This document shows positions 51,249-58,173 of a stretch of DNA of 64,000 nucleotides, piece by piece; within the stretch, counting starts at the first letter, position 1; every line of letters begins with the position of its first letter. Origin of the DNA: Nanohaloarchaea archaeon SW_7_43_1 (GTDB lineage Archaea; Nanohalarchaeota; Nanosalinia; Nanosalinales; Nanosalinaceae); NCBI GenBank assembly GCA_003009795.1, contig PXPE01000001.1, positions 248,001 through 312,000 of the forward strand, read 5' to 3'. The translations under genes and the position numbers were made by a program. The notes under the pieces were generated by a model. That model did no database searches, was not told where the DNA came from, and saw nothing but the letters and a program-made list of their open reading frames with translations.

Positions 51249-52001
51249 TCACTCTTTTTGGTTCTCTAGGTATTCTTTGAGGGTTTTCCTGTCTTTGTTG
51301 TCTTTTTCTGCTTCGATAAGTGCGTCGAAGTCAGGATTCTCTATTTCTTTGATCTCGTCCTTTGAGTCGCTGATTGTTCCTGATACAACTTCATTATAAT
51401 CAACTTCTGCAGTTGTTTCTTCGTCCTCGTCAGCTTCCTCCTCTTCTTCCTGCTCTTCCACTGCTTCCTCTATCTTTTCTTCAGTTTCTTCGTCTTCAAA
51501 CTGTTCGTGTGCTCCTGATTCTCCGGACTGCATCTGCTGCATCATTTCCTGTTCCTCGTCTTCTTCAAGTGCTTCTTCCAGTTCTTCTTCGTCTACCTGG
51601 ATTGATTCATAGTCGTCGACCTCGAACTTCTCCAGTCTGTTAGAATCTTCTACGTTCAGTGCTACTATCTGAAGATTGGAGGGTCTGAGCGCTTTCTGCT
51701 GAAGTGAGCCATCGTTCCTTTCATTATCGATTCCGTCAATGTAGACTACTGTGTTTTCTCTATCGATATTATTGATTATACCTTCTGCGCCTGATTCATC
51801 TCCTCTCATCACTTTCGCTCTGTCGCCGGTTCTTACCTTTACTGTCCGGGTTCCAAGTTCATTTCTGAGTTCCTGTGAAGCGTTGGCTGAAACCAGTTTA
51901 TCCTTTACGTGTAGAGGTGCATTATCTCTGTATTTCCTCTGTTTGGAGGGGTTCTTGCTTGATTTCCATTCTTTGCTCCAGTTCTCTGTTTTCTGTGTCA
52001 T
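51249..52001 (-). CDS. rpl24: Ribosomal protein uL24 with long acidic tail and C-terminal module
   Basis: The first 120 residues are a normal archaeal uL24 (SKNPSKQRKYRDNAPLHVKDKLVSANASQELRNELG, KOW motif RTGDRAKVMRGDESGAEGIINNID). The protein then continues to 250 residues, twice the usual length: residues 128-198 are almost only Glu, Asp and Gln, and residues 201-250 form a compact module DYNEVVSGTISDSKDEIKEI ... NKDRKTLKEYLENQ. The same 50-residue module ends uS3 in this genome (28 of 50 identical, no gaps). No counterpart in uL24 is known to me. The frame is continuous, without a shift, and followed 8 bases later by eS4. Confidence 0.93.
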   Translation of the reverse strand: MTQKTENWSKEWKSSKNPSKQRKYRDNAPLHVKDKLVSANASQELRNELGTRTVKVRTGDRAKVMRGDESGAEGIINNIDRENTVVYIDGIDNERNDGSLQQKALRPSNLQIVALNVEDSNRLEKFEVDDYESIQVDEEELEEALEEDEEQEMMQQMQSGESGAHEQFEDEETEEKIEEAVEEQEEEEEADEDEETTAEVDYNEVVSGTISDSKDEIKEIENPDFDALIEAEKDNKDRKTLKEYLENQKE

Positions 52002-52011
52002 TATTTTTTCC

Positions 52012-52410
52012 TCAGACTACCTGTGATGCGATTTTCCCGATTGGAGTGTATCTTTCAACTACTTCTTTTGCAATCGGTCCTCTTGTTACGGATCCTTTTG
52101 GAAGCCCCGTCTCCTCTACGAGTACTGCTGCGTTGTCTTCGAACTTGACCCTGAGTCCGTTTGGTCTCTGGAACTCTTTTCTCTGTCTCACAACAACTGC
52201 CTCGAAGACCTGATTTTTGACTTCTTGGTCTCCTTTTAGAATTTTGACCATGACAACATCGCCGATTCCTGCTGAGTCTCTTCTACTTCTTCTTCCCTGT
52301 CGTGTTTTGACTCCGATTATCTCCAGTTTCTTAGCTCCCGAGTTGTCTGCGCATGTAAGTTCTGCTCCGATGTCCAGGGTTTTTGTGATATTGGATCCGA
52401 TCGGTTTCAT
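52012..52410 (-). CDS. rpl14: Ribosomal protein uL14
   Basis: A 132-residue large-subunit protein at the subunit interface. GAELTCADNSGAKKLEIIGVKTRQGRRSRRDSAGIGDVVMVKILKGDQEVKNQVFEAVVVRQRKEFQRPNGLRVKFEDNAAVLV is almost a textbook archaeal uL14. It follows uS17 with a 58-base gap. Confidence 0.95.
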   Translation of the reverse strand: MKPIGSNITKTLDIGAELTCADNSGAKKLEIIGVKTRQGRRSRRDSAGIGDVVMVKILKGDQEVKNQVFEAVVVRQRKEFQRPNGLRVKFEDNAAVLVEETGLPKGSVTRGPIAKEVVERYTPIGKIASQVV

Positions 52411-52468
52411 TTCAGAACCTGCCTCGCATGTTACTAGTGGAAAATCTTTGTTTTTCGGTCATTCGGGA

Positions 52469-52756
52469 TCACTCTTCAATTATTTCGGTTATGACTGTGC
52501 TTTTGGTTTTTGAGATAGGCTTTGTCTCTTCAATTCTTACCTCATCGCCTTCTTCTACTTCAAGGTCTTCAGGTACGTGTGAAGTGATCTTGGTGTTGCG
52601 TCTTTCGTATCTCTCATATTTTGGAACTTTCTGGCTGTGTTCCCATCTTACTGTTGCTGATTTCTCCATCTTTGTAGATTCTACTGTTCCTGTGAAGGAG
52701 CTCCCTCTAGTAGGAAACTCTATGCTCGTTGATTTTTGTGCTTCTTGCTGTGCCAA
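52469..52756 (-). CDS. rps17: Ribosomal protein uS17
   Basis: A 95-residue small-subunit protein (OB fold): GSSFTGTVESTKMEKSATVRWEHSQKVPKYERYERRNTKITSHVPEDLEVEEGDEVRIEETKPISKTKS. The start codon is TTG, identified by a GGTGA ribosome-binding site 8 bases upstream. In many archaea the RNase P protein Rpp29 gene lies just before uS17; here that position is taken by a structured non-coding stretch and the VapBC-type block. It has its own TATA box and starts the spc-type part of the ribosomal cluster. Confidence 0.94.
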   Translation of the reverse strand: MAQQEAQKSTSIEFPTRGSSFTGTVESTKMEKSATVRWEHSQKVPKYERYERRNTKITSHVPEDLEVEEGDEVRIEETKPISKTKSTVITEIIEE

Positions 52757-52794
52757 GACTTGTTCACCTATGGATGATCAAAGTGGATGTAATT

Positions 52795-52802
52795 CTTTTA
52801 AA
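52795..52802 (-). promoter_or_regulatory. TATA box for the uS17-uL15 operon
   Basis: On the minus strand TTTAAAAG; at -31 it predicts transcription from about 52771, 15 bases before the TTG and just ahead of the GGTGA ribosome-binding site. It lets the spc part be transcribed independently of the upper cluster. Confidence 0.55.
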
Positions 52803-52804
52803 CC

Positions 52805-52942
52805 AAGTGACTCTAGACGTAGACCTGAGAAGCGCTACTCGATGAAAAGCGGGTTTTCCCGGCCGCCCAGAGTATCGATCAAATCATGGATCCCTTACAA
52901 AAGGATCAAATGATCTACCCGACTCCAAACGAGTCGAACTAA
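52805..52942 (-). ncRNA. Candidate structured non-coding RNA upstream of uS17
   Basis: The interval between vapC and uS17 has no coding frame but is unusually G/C-rich and full of hairpins on the minus strand: CGACTC-GTTTG-GAGTCG (52920-52936), GATCC-TTTTGTAAG-GGATC (52889-52907), CGGG-AAAA-CCCG (52850-52861), a near-palindrome GAGTAGCGCTTCTC (52827-52840), and a possible closing helix GTAGA/TCTAC (52914-52918 with 52819-52823). A TATA box (TTTTTAAA, about 52966-52973) would start transcription near 52942, and the next TATA box, for uS17, begins where the structure ends. It shows no RNase P, SRP or C/D-box signature. Confidence 0.35.
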
Positions 52943-53002
52943 GTAACTCAAAATAGAATACAAGTTTTAAAAAGGAGTTTGGGTTTCTACAGCTTTTTTG
53001 TT

Positions 53003-53476
53003 TCAGGATACTACTTCTAGTTCTGGGAAGTATTCTCTGTGGAATCCGGTATCCAGACTAGCGAGTTGGTCGGCCTGTTGGATGGCGTGGCTGCCTATCA
53101 AAAAGTCGGGGTTAACGTGTTGTCTTCGGCTCAGGTTTGTTTCGCATTTCCGGCATTTTAGTTGGTTTTCTGTCCCGCATCTGGGGCACTGGAGTTTTTC
53201 TCCTCTGTTTTCCAGGTATTCTGAAAATTTCTTTCCAGCCAGTTGGGAAGCATCCTTACTCAGGGCTTCGAATCGGATTCCTGTGTCTTCGAGAAAGCTG
53301 TCCAGTTTCTGTTTGGAATCGAAGTAAACTGCCAGCTCGCTGTATACCACGGTATTTATGAATAGGCCTCCTTCTTGATTCAACTTTCCAAGAAGTTTTA
53401 CCGCCCGTTGATTATTGGGATCATCCTTGTTCAAGAGTGATATCAGTATGTTGGTGTCAACTACGGTCTTGGTCAC
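53003..53476 (-). CDS. VapC-type PIN-domain RNase toxin with zinc-ribbon insert
   Basis: A 157-residue PIN-domain protein. Acidic catalytic residues are Asp7 (VVDTNILISLL), Glu47 (VVYSELAV), Asp124 (VNPDFLIGSHA) and Asp142 (LDTGFHREYFPEL). Between the third helix and the VNPDFLIGSHA motif lies a zinc ribbon, CPRC at 97-100 and CRKC at 108-111, in a loop that is short in ordinary VapC. Its 5' end overlaps the AbrB-type antitoxin gene by 20 bases, so the two form a toxin-antitoxin operon. Such toxins cut tRNA or mRNA. The insert might set substrate or antitoxin specificity. Confidence 0.8.
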   Translation of the reverse strand: MTKTVVDTNILISLLNKDDPNNQRAVKLLGKLNQEGGLFINTVVYSELAVYFDSKQKLDSFLEDTGIRFEALSKDASQLAGKKFSEYLENRGEKLQCPRCGTENQLKCRKCETNLSRRQHVNPDFLIGSHAIQQADQLASLDTGFHREYFPELEVVS

Positions 53477-53684
53477 CGCGTAGCTCCTCCATTATCTCCT
53501 CTGTTTTCTTCCCGGTCTTTAGTACGCCTTCCCATCTCTTGAATGGATTCTCTTCTGTGTTTTTTCGGATCTTTATTTCTCCATCTTCGATATTAAATTT
53601 CAGGTCATCGCCAGGGCTTATACCGGTTTTTTCTCTTACCTTCTTTGGAATTGTTACTTGTCCTTTCTCTGTTACAGTAGTCAT
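53457..53684 (-). CDS. AbrB/MazE-fold antitoxin
   Basis: A 75-residue protein with the SpoVT/AbrB swapped-hairpin domain in its first half (TTVTEKGQVTIPKKVREKTGISPGDDLKFNI) and a helical C-terminus (KTEEIMEELRGDQDRS) that would wrap around the toxin. It precedes vapC with a 20-base overlap, the usual antitoxin-first order. A palindrome sits on its promoter, consistent with autorepression. Confidence 0.85.
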   Translation of the reverse strand: MTTVTEKGQVTIPKKVREKTGISPGDDLKFNIEDGEIKIRKNTEENPFKRWEGVLKTGKKTEEIMEELRGDQDRS

Positions 53685-53685
53685 A

Positions 53686-53713
53686 AGTATTAACTTTCAG
53701 TAATACTTAAAAA
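53686..53713 (-). promoter_or_regulatory. Promoter and palindromic operator of the toxin-antitoxin operon
   Basis: A TATA box CTTAAAAA (plus-strand reading, 53706-53713) lies 29 bases from the antitoxin ATG, giving a leaderless mRNA. Between them AGTATTA (53686-53692) and TAATACT (53701-53707) form a perfect 7-base inverted repeat with an 8-base spacer. A dimer bound there would cover the initiation region, the expected position for autorepression by the AbrB-type antitoxin. Confidence 0.6.
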
Positions 53714-53808
53714 TCTTACTAGAAGTAAATAGGTCTTTCATTGATTGGGCTATTTTCTTTTCAAACTCTCGAGTTAGATTTTCTCCATTCCTTATTCCAT
53801 ACTGCCGA

Positions 53809-55092
53809 TTATTCTTTTAGATCCGATATTTTGGCTGCTGCGAATGGTACTAGCATTTCTGCTTTGCTCATTCCTCCGTGATGGCCGTGGTAATCTTCGT
53901 ATGTCTTGTAGTCCTCATAGTTATACCATACCATTTTCTCTTCTTTTCTAGGAATCACTACTATGTCTCCAAGCCTTGATCGGTTATTTACTTCTCCTTT
54001 TCCGAATAGATCTAACTCTACAGCTTCTTCTGTTTTTAGGACCTCTGCGTTCAGTTTTTGATCAAGGAATTCTTTGACTCTATCCTCTTTCCCCGATTTG
54101 ATATGTAGGATTGCTGTTCTTGGCCCGCCGGTAGGTAGGATTATCTCTCCTTTTTGATCTCTTTCTAGGTTTTTCTCCACGGTTTCGAAGCTGAGAAGAT
54201 CTTCAATATTGTCTGGATCCACATCTGCTTGGCCGTGATCTGCTATAATTATCAAAAGAGTGTCTTCTGCTACAGAGTCGCTTGTTTTTTCAACAAGTTG
54301 TTTCTGAAGTGCCTGTGAGACTGCCTCTAACTGAGAAATATGTTCTTCAGAATCAGGCCCTAATTCGTGTAGTGCTTTATCGACTTGATCCGTATAGCAG
54401 TGGAGATATTCTCTATTATCCGAGCTTTCGAGACTTTTTCTCAGTTTTAAAGCCATATCGAATGTATTGTTGAACCCTTTAACAGCAGATTCCTTCATCA
54501 TCTTGGAGTTATAATCACTTCCTATGACCGCATCAGGCACTATGGCGGTAGAGTCAACTCCTCCAGAGCTCAAACGTTCAAATACTGTTTCGCCATCATA
54601 AAGCACTGATATATCTGTATCTCCCATTATTTCTCTTGGATCTTCTCTATCAAGTGTTGTAAAAGGCAAGGTTCTGATAGTTGTATCTAGTCCCTCCAGG
54701 AAAACCCTCCACGACACGATGGAGTGTTCTTGAGGGGTTAATCCCGTGTTCATACTTGTAACCGCTGCAGCTGTTTCCGATGGAAAAACTGCGGTTAGAG
54801 GAGTAACTTTTCCGTTCTCAATTAAGTTACTGAAGAACTCTAGATCTTGACCATACTTTTTCCACTGAACATAGCCGAACGCATCAACGAAAACAAGAGC
54901 TACATTCTGTACATCGCCAGTATCAATTCCCTCAAATACCGTCTCCGGAAGATCTCTTTCGGATTTGACATCTAACAGTTCCTCAATAGTTCCAGGTATG
55001 TTAGCAAAGTTATATTTGTTATAATGTGGAGTTACAAGCCCCTCGAGTTTTGATTCATCTAGAATTTTTTCTTCAATATCTTCATCCAGCAT
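53809..55092 (-). CDS. Alkaline-phosphatase-superfamily hydrolase
   Basis: A 427-residue soluble metalloenzyme of the phosphodiesterase/nucleotide pyrophosphatase branch. The first metal Asp is Asp70 in VALVFVDAFGY, the nucleophile is probably Thr107 or Ser105 in FPSETAAAVTSMNTGLTPQEH, a second metal pair lies in IIIADHGQADVD, and the last His in DYHGHHGGMSKAEM. No signal peptide, so it acts in the cytosol. The SETAAAVTSMNTG pattern is that of archaeal AP-superfamily proteins annotated as type I phosphodiesterase; substrate unknown. Confidence 0.85.
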   Translation of the reverse strand: MLDEDIEEKILDESKLEGLVTPHYNKYNFANIPGTIEELLDVKSERDLPETVFEGIDTGDVQNVALVFVDAFGYVQWKKYGQDLEFFSNLIENGKVTPLTAVFPSETAAAVTSMNTGLTPQEHSIVSWRVFLEGLDTTIRTLPFTTLDREDPREIMGDTDISVLYDGETVFERLSSGGVDSTAIVPDAVIGSDYNSKMMKESAVKGFNNTFDMALKLRKSLESSDNREYLHCYTDQVDKALHELGPDSEEHISQLEAVSQALQKQLVEKTSDSVAEDTLLIIIADHGQADVDPDNIEDLLSFETVEKNLERDQKGEIILPTGGPRTAILHIKSGKEDRVKEFLDQKLNAEVLKTEEAVELDLFGKGEVNNRSRLGDIVVIPRKEEKMVWYNYEDYKTYEDYHGHHGGMSKAEMLVPFAAAKISDLKE

Positions 55093-55095
55093 AGA

Positions 55096-55259
55096 TTAGA
55101 ATTCATCCTCAATTTTTTCTAGCTGTTGCTTAAGTTCCGTTTTGATACTATTTTGTTCTCTGTCTGCGGTTATATATATCATCAGAGTAACGTACGGCAG
55201 GAAATAGAGGTTTATTCTTTTCTCCCATCCATTTTTTATGAGTTCCCTATTTCTTTCAT
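55096..55259 (-). pseudogene. Frameshifted small membrane-protein gene (about 54 residues)
   Basis: An ATG near a GAGG sequence opens MKE and then leaves the coding frame; the neighbouring frame continues RELIKNGWEKRINLYFLPYVTLMIYITADREQNSIKTELKQQLEKIEDEF up to a stop four bases before the phosphatase ATG. Adding one A to the AAAGAAAT run near the start would restore one continuous protein with one hydrophobic helix and a coiled-coil end. Either the gene is decaying, the base is a sequencing error, or the frame shifts during translation. Close spacing to both neighbours favours a former real gene. Confidence 0.35.
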
Positions 55260-55276
55260 CCTAGTTAATCCTCTAA

Positions 55277-56014
55277 TTATTTCTTTGCCAACACTATTAA
55301 TCTGTCTGCTTCATCGTCAAAGTCTTCTCCTTCGACATTTCCGTAGAAATCTACTTCAGAGAATCCGACCTGTTTCAGCATTTGTTCTAGTTCGGAGGCG
55401 GCGTAAAGTCGTTGTTCCCAGGTGTATTCGGCGGTTTCCCCATTTTCGACTTTGATCCAGGTATTCTCGACCTTTTTCCAGTTGTTTTTGGGCCTTGCTT
55501 TTTCCATGTTATAAATTCCGTCTTGTTCGCTCCAGTGATGGCTTAGGTCTCGCATAGCTGCAATCTCTTTCCCGTAGTAGTCCATAACTAGAACTCCTCT
55601 GTCTTTTAAGGAAGTGTGAATGTTTTCCAGCATCTGCCTGTCGTCTTCTCTGTCTTCAAAGTAGCCGAAACTGTTCCACCAGTTGATAACTACATCAAAA
55701 CTGTTTTCTCTCCCGAAATCCTTCATGTCTTCCCGGATGAACTCTATGTTGCCTGACTCGTCTTCCGCTTTTGCGTCTTCGATATAGTCTGTGGTTTTGT
55801 CTACGCCCACTACTTCAAATCCTTTCTTCTGAAGTTCTATGCTGTGTCTTCCTACTCCACAGGGCATATCCAAGACTTTCATTCCTGCTTCTAAATCAGC
55901 TAAATCAATTATCTTCTCGATCTCCTCTTTGGAAGATTCAAGTTTCTCTTCAGCGAATAGCAGATTTTTGAACTCCATCCAGAACTCTTCGTCAGTAAGT
56001 GTTTCGTCGGCCAT
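55277..56014 (-). CDS. Class I SAM-dependent methyltransferase
   Basis: A 245-residue Rossmann-fold methyltransferase. Motif I is VLDMPCGVG (47-55), the acidic end of strand 2 is in VVGVDKTTDYIEDA, motif II region is FIREDMKDFG and FDVVINWWNSFGYF, then a beta-sheet-rich C-terminus. A substrate cannot be assigned: the fold covers small molecules as well as proteins. It lies 6 bases downstream of the S66 peptidase gene and is probably co-transcribed with it and the GNAT genes. Confidence 0.85.
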   Translation of the reverse strand: MADETLTDEEFWMEFKNLLFAEEKLESSKEEIEKIIDLADLEAGMKVLDMPCGVGRHSIELQKKGFEVVGVDKTTDYIEDAKAEDESGNIEFIREDMKDFGRENSFDVVINWWNSFGYFEDREDDRQMLENIHTSLKDRGVLVMDYYGKEIAAMRDLSHHWSEQDGIYNMEKARPKNNWKKVENTWIKVENGETAEYTWEQRLYAASELEQMLKQVGFSEVDFYGNVEGEDFDDEADRLIVLAKK

Positions 56015-56020
56015 CGAAGA

Positions 56021-57085
56021 TCAACTCAGTTTAATTTCCTTGTTTTTCGCATCTATTCTGATCTCTCCACCTATAGGCAGAGGGATTTTTGGGTGTGTAT
56101 GTCCGAAGTCTACATCGAATACTACAGGTGTACTCGGACAGTATCGCTGAACTTCGTCCTTAATTGTTTGTTTCTGTTCTTTGTGGTATTCTTGTTTTTC
56201 CTCTAGGTTTTTGTCTTCTCCTAATAGTGGACTTCTCATAGGTCTACCAACCAGAATTGCGGAGAATATCTGTAATATACCTCTTTCGCCCATACATAGC
56301 AGGTTTCTTTTCACTTCTAATGCGTCTGGGTTTTCTTCTGATGTTTCTAAAGCCAGTATCTTACCTTCTAAGTCTTCCATTTCTGGCAGGTATTTTTCCA
56401 CCGCCATCTGTTCTGGAATTATAGTAAGACAGCCTCCCCAGAGCCTTCCTTCAACTGTTTCCTCATTAAAGTTCCAGAACTCCCAGCCAGGGTTGTCATA
56501 TCTTTCACGGTCATCCTTGATTTCATCCTGAAACAAATTGAAGTAATCATCTGTGAACTGTTCTGAAGGCTGGACTATGCCTAAACTGTCTTCGAAGAAT
56601 GCCTTTTCCAGATGTTCACAGGTGTATTCGCCGATTTCTCCTTCAGCCAGTAAGTCATCGAGTATCTGACCACCGTAGAACGTCTGGATACCCAAGTTCC
56701 AGAGATAGATATGTAGGTTAGTGTTATCGCTTATACCGTAGAATCGAGTTGGGTTTTGTTTTAGTCTTTCTTGCTCTAAGTGTTTCAGCATCCTGATTTG
56801 TTCCGAACCTCCTGTCAATGCGATCACTCCTTTGATTTCGGGGTCTTCAAATGCCGCCATGAACTCCTCTGCCTTTTCTTCATGATGATTATCCAGGTAT
56901 TCTGTATCTTTTCTAGCAGTATCGTATACTACAGGTTCTAAACCGAATCTGTTTTCCAGTCTTTCAACTCCTTTATTCAATACTTTTGGAAAATCCTGAA
57001 CACCACTCGAAGTCGCAACAATAGCCACTTTATCGCCTTTCTCAAGTGCTGGCGGCAACACAAATTCTTTACCCATAGCATTCAT
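56021..57085 (-). CDS. S66-family peptidase (LD-carboxypeptidase/MccF-like)
   Basis: A 354-residue serine peptidase of family S66. LEKGDKVAIVATSSG opens the N-domain, Ser119 is in YGISDNTNLH (the GxSD nucleophile), EGRLWGGCLTII and ALETSE carry the catalytic Glu region, and the His is in DFGHTHPKIPLPIGG. Archaea lack murein, so cell-wall recycling is unlikely; the MccF subgroup instead cleaves aminoacyl-nucleotide or other peptide-linked toxins, and a protective role is an inference. It overlaps the upstream GNAT gene by up to 17 bases, or by 8 if the ATG three codons later is used. Confidence 0.85.
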   Translation of the reverse strand: MNAMGKEFVLPPALEKGDKVAIVATSSGVQDFPKVLNKGVERLENRFGLEPVVYDTARKDTEYLDNHHEEKAEEFMAAFEDPEIKGVIALTGGSEQIRMLKHLEQERLKQNPTRFYGISDNTNLHIYLWNLGIQTFYGGQILDDLLAEGEIGEYTCEHLEKAFFEDSLGIVQPSEQFTDDYFNLFQDEIKDDRERYDNPGWEFWNFNEETVEGRLWGGCLTIIPEQMAVEKYLPEMEDLEGKILALETSEENPDALEVKRNLLCMGERGILQIFSAILVGRPMRSPLLGEDKNLEEKQEYHKEQKQTIKDEVQRYCPSTPVVFDVDFGHTHPKIPLPIGGEIRIDAKNKEIKLS

Positions 57086-57608
57086 CCTCTAAAATACTCA
57101 TCCAAGTGACATTTATCCATTCCCCGTCTACACACTTGTAGTCTCTTTCTACTCCTTCTTCCTGAAAACCTGCTTTCTCCATTACTCGGCGTGAGGCAGG
57201 GTTTCCTTCCAAGTATCCGCCTCTAATCTTGTGGCGGTTCAAGGTTTCAAAGGCATAGGTTACGACCATTTTCAGGCTTCTTGTTCCGATCCCTCGACCG
57301 TGATAATCCGGATGAATGAAGTATCCTACATGGCTTTTACCATAATCGCTTTCGAGTCCGTCAAGAAATATATGACCGACTCTTTCCCCCTGATGTTCTA
57401 TGAGGAAATGAACGCTATTATCATCTGAATTGAATTCTCCGATGATTTCTTCCTGTTGCGATACGTTAGTCGGTCTTGGTTCTCTCCCAAGGTATGATCT
57501 TACTTCTTCGTGGCTAATTGTTTCGGTGATAAATTCGGCGTCACTCTTCTCTACTGGTCGGAGTACTACATCATCCCGTTCCATAAATTTGTTCTCAGTT
57601 TCCGTCAT
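57069..57608 (-). CDS. GNAT acetyltransferase, RimJ/RimL type (copy 2)
   Basis: A 179-residue GNAT protein. VLRPVEKSDAEFI opens the fold, the acetyl-CoA loop is HGRGIGT in IHPDYHGRGIGTRSLKMVV, and the last motif is NPASRRVMEKAGFQEEGVERDYKCVDGEW. Such enzymes acetylate protein N-termini, ribosomal proteins or small amines. It is a tandem paralogue of the next gene upstream, starting within its stop codon (ATGA). Placement within a ribosomal cluster could hint at ribosomal-protein acetylation but is not proof. Confidence 0.85.
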   Translation of the reverse strand: MTETENKFMERDDVVLRPVEKSDAEFITETISHEEVRSYLGREPRPTNVSQQEEIIGEFNSDDNSVHFLIEHQGERVGHIFLDGLESDYGKSHVGYFIHPDYHGRGIGTRSLKMVVTYAFETLNRHKIRGGYLEGNPASRRVMEKAGFQEEGVERDYKCVDGEWINVTWMSILEDECYG

Positions 57609-58135
57609 TCCCAGTCACCTTCTAAAATGCCGTAGTATACGATGTCTTTGTATTCTCCCTGTGTGAATGTATGGTCTTTGAATACCCCTTCCTTTTCGAA
57701 TCCAAGTTTCTTCCAGAGGCTGATTGAGGCTTGGTTGTCGGTGTGTGCTCGTGCATAAATTTTATGATAGTTGAGTTGTTTGAATCCGTATTCTGTGATT
57801 AGTCGTGCTGATTCTGTTCCGTATCCGTTTCCGTGATGTTCTGGGTGTAGCCAGATACCGATTTCCGCCATTTTCTCTGCATTACTGCCTTTCGGTATCA
57901 AACTGATGATACCTTTTCGTTCATTATTTTTGGTTATTAGCAGGTGAACTTTGTCTTCGTCGCAGATTTGCTCCTCGAAGAACTCCTGTTCATTCTCAAG
58001 GTTTTGAGGTCTTCTGTTACCCATATGAACACGGACATCAGGATGATTAACTCCATTCCTCAAAAACTCTATGTCTTCCTCCTCTACAGTTCTAAGGTTT
58101 ATTTTGTCTCCTTCCAGAAATACTGTTCCGGACAT
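57605..58135 (-). CDS. GNAT acetyltransferase, RimJ/RimL type (copy 1)
   Basis: A 176-residue GNAT protein with INLRTVEEEDIEFLRNGVNHPDV, the acetyl-CoA loop HGNGYGT in LHPEHHGNGYGTESARLI, and NQASISLWKKLGFEKEGVFKDHTFTQGEY. It shares the general layout of its downstream paralogue (about a third identical by eye), and overlaps it by four bases. Divergently arranged with the APH-fold kinase gene, with only 38 bases between the starts. Confidence 0.85.
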   Translation of the reverse strand: MSGTVFLEGDKINLRTVEEEDIEFLRNGVNHPDVRVHMGNRRPQNLENEQEFFEEQICDEDKVHLLITKNNERKGIISLIPKGSNAEKMAEIGIWLHPEHHGNGYGTESARLITEYGFKQLNYHKIYARAHTDNQASISLWKKLGFEKEGVFKDHTFTQGEYKDIVYYGILEGDWE

Positions 58136-58173
58136 ACCAATTAGTTAAACACGGATTGTTCTAAAACATAGGT

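Noticed and set aside
52805-52942. RNase P RNA or SRP RNA upstream of uS17.
   Set aside because: Too short, and I find neither the GAGGAAAGUC/ACAGAAA boxes of RNase P RNA nor the helix-8 consensus of SRP RNA.
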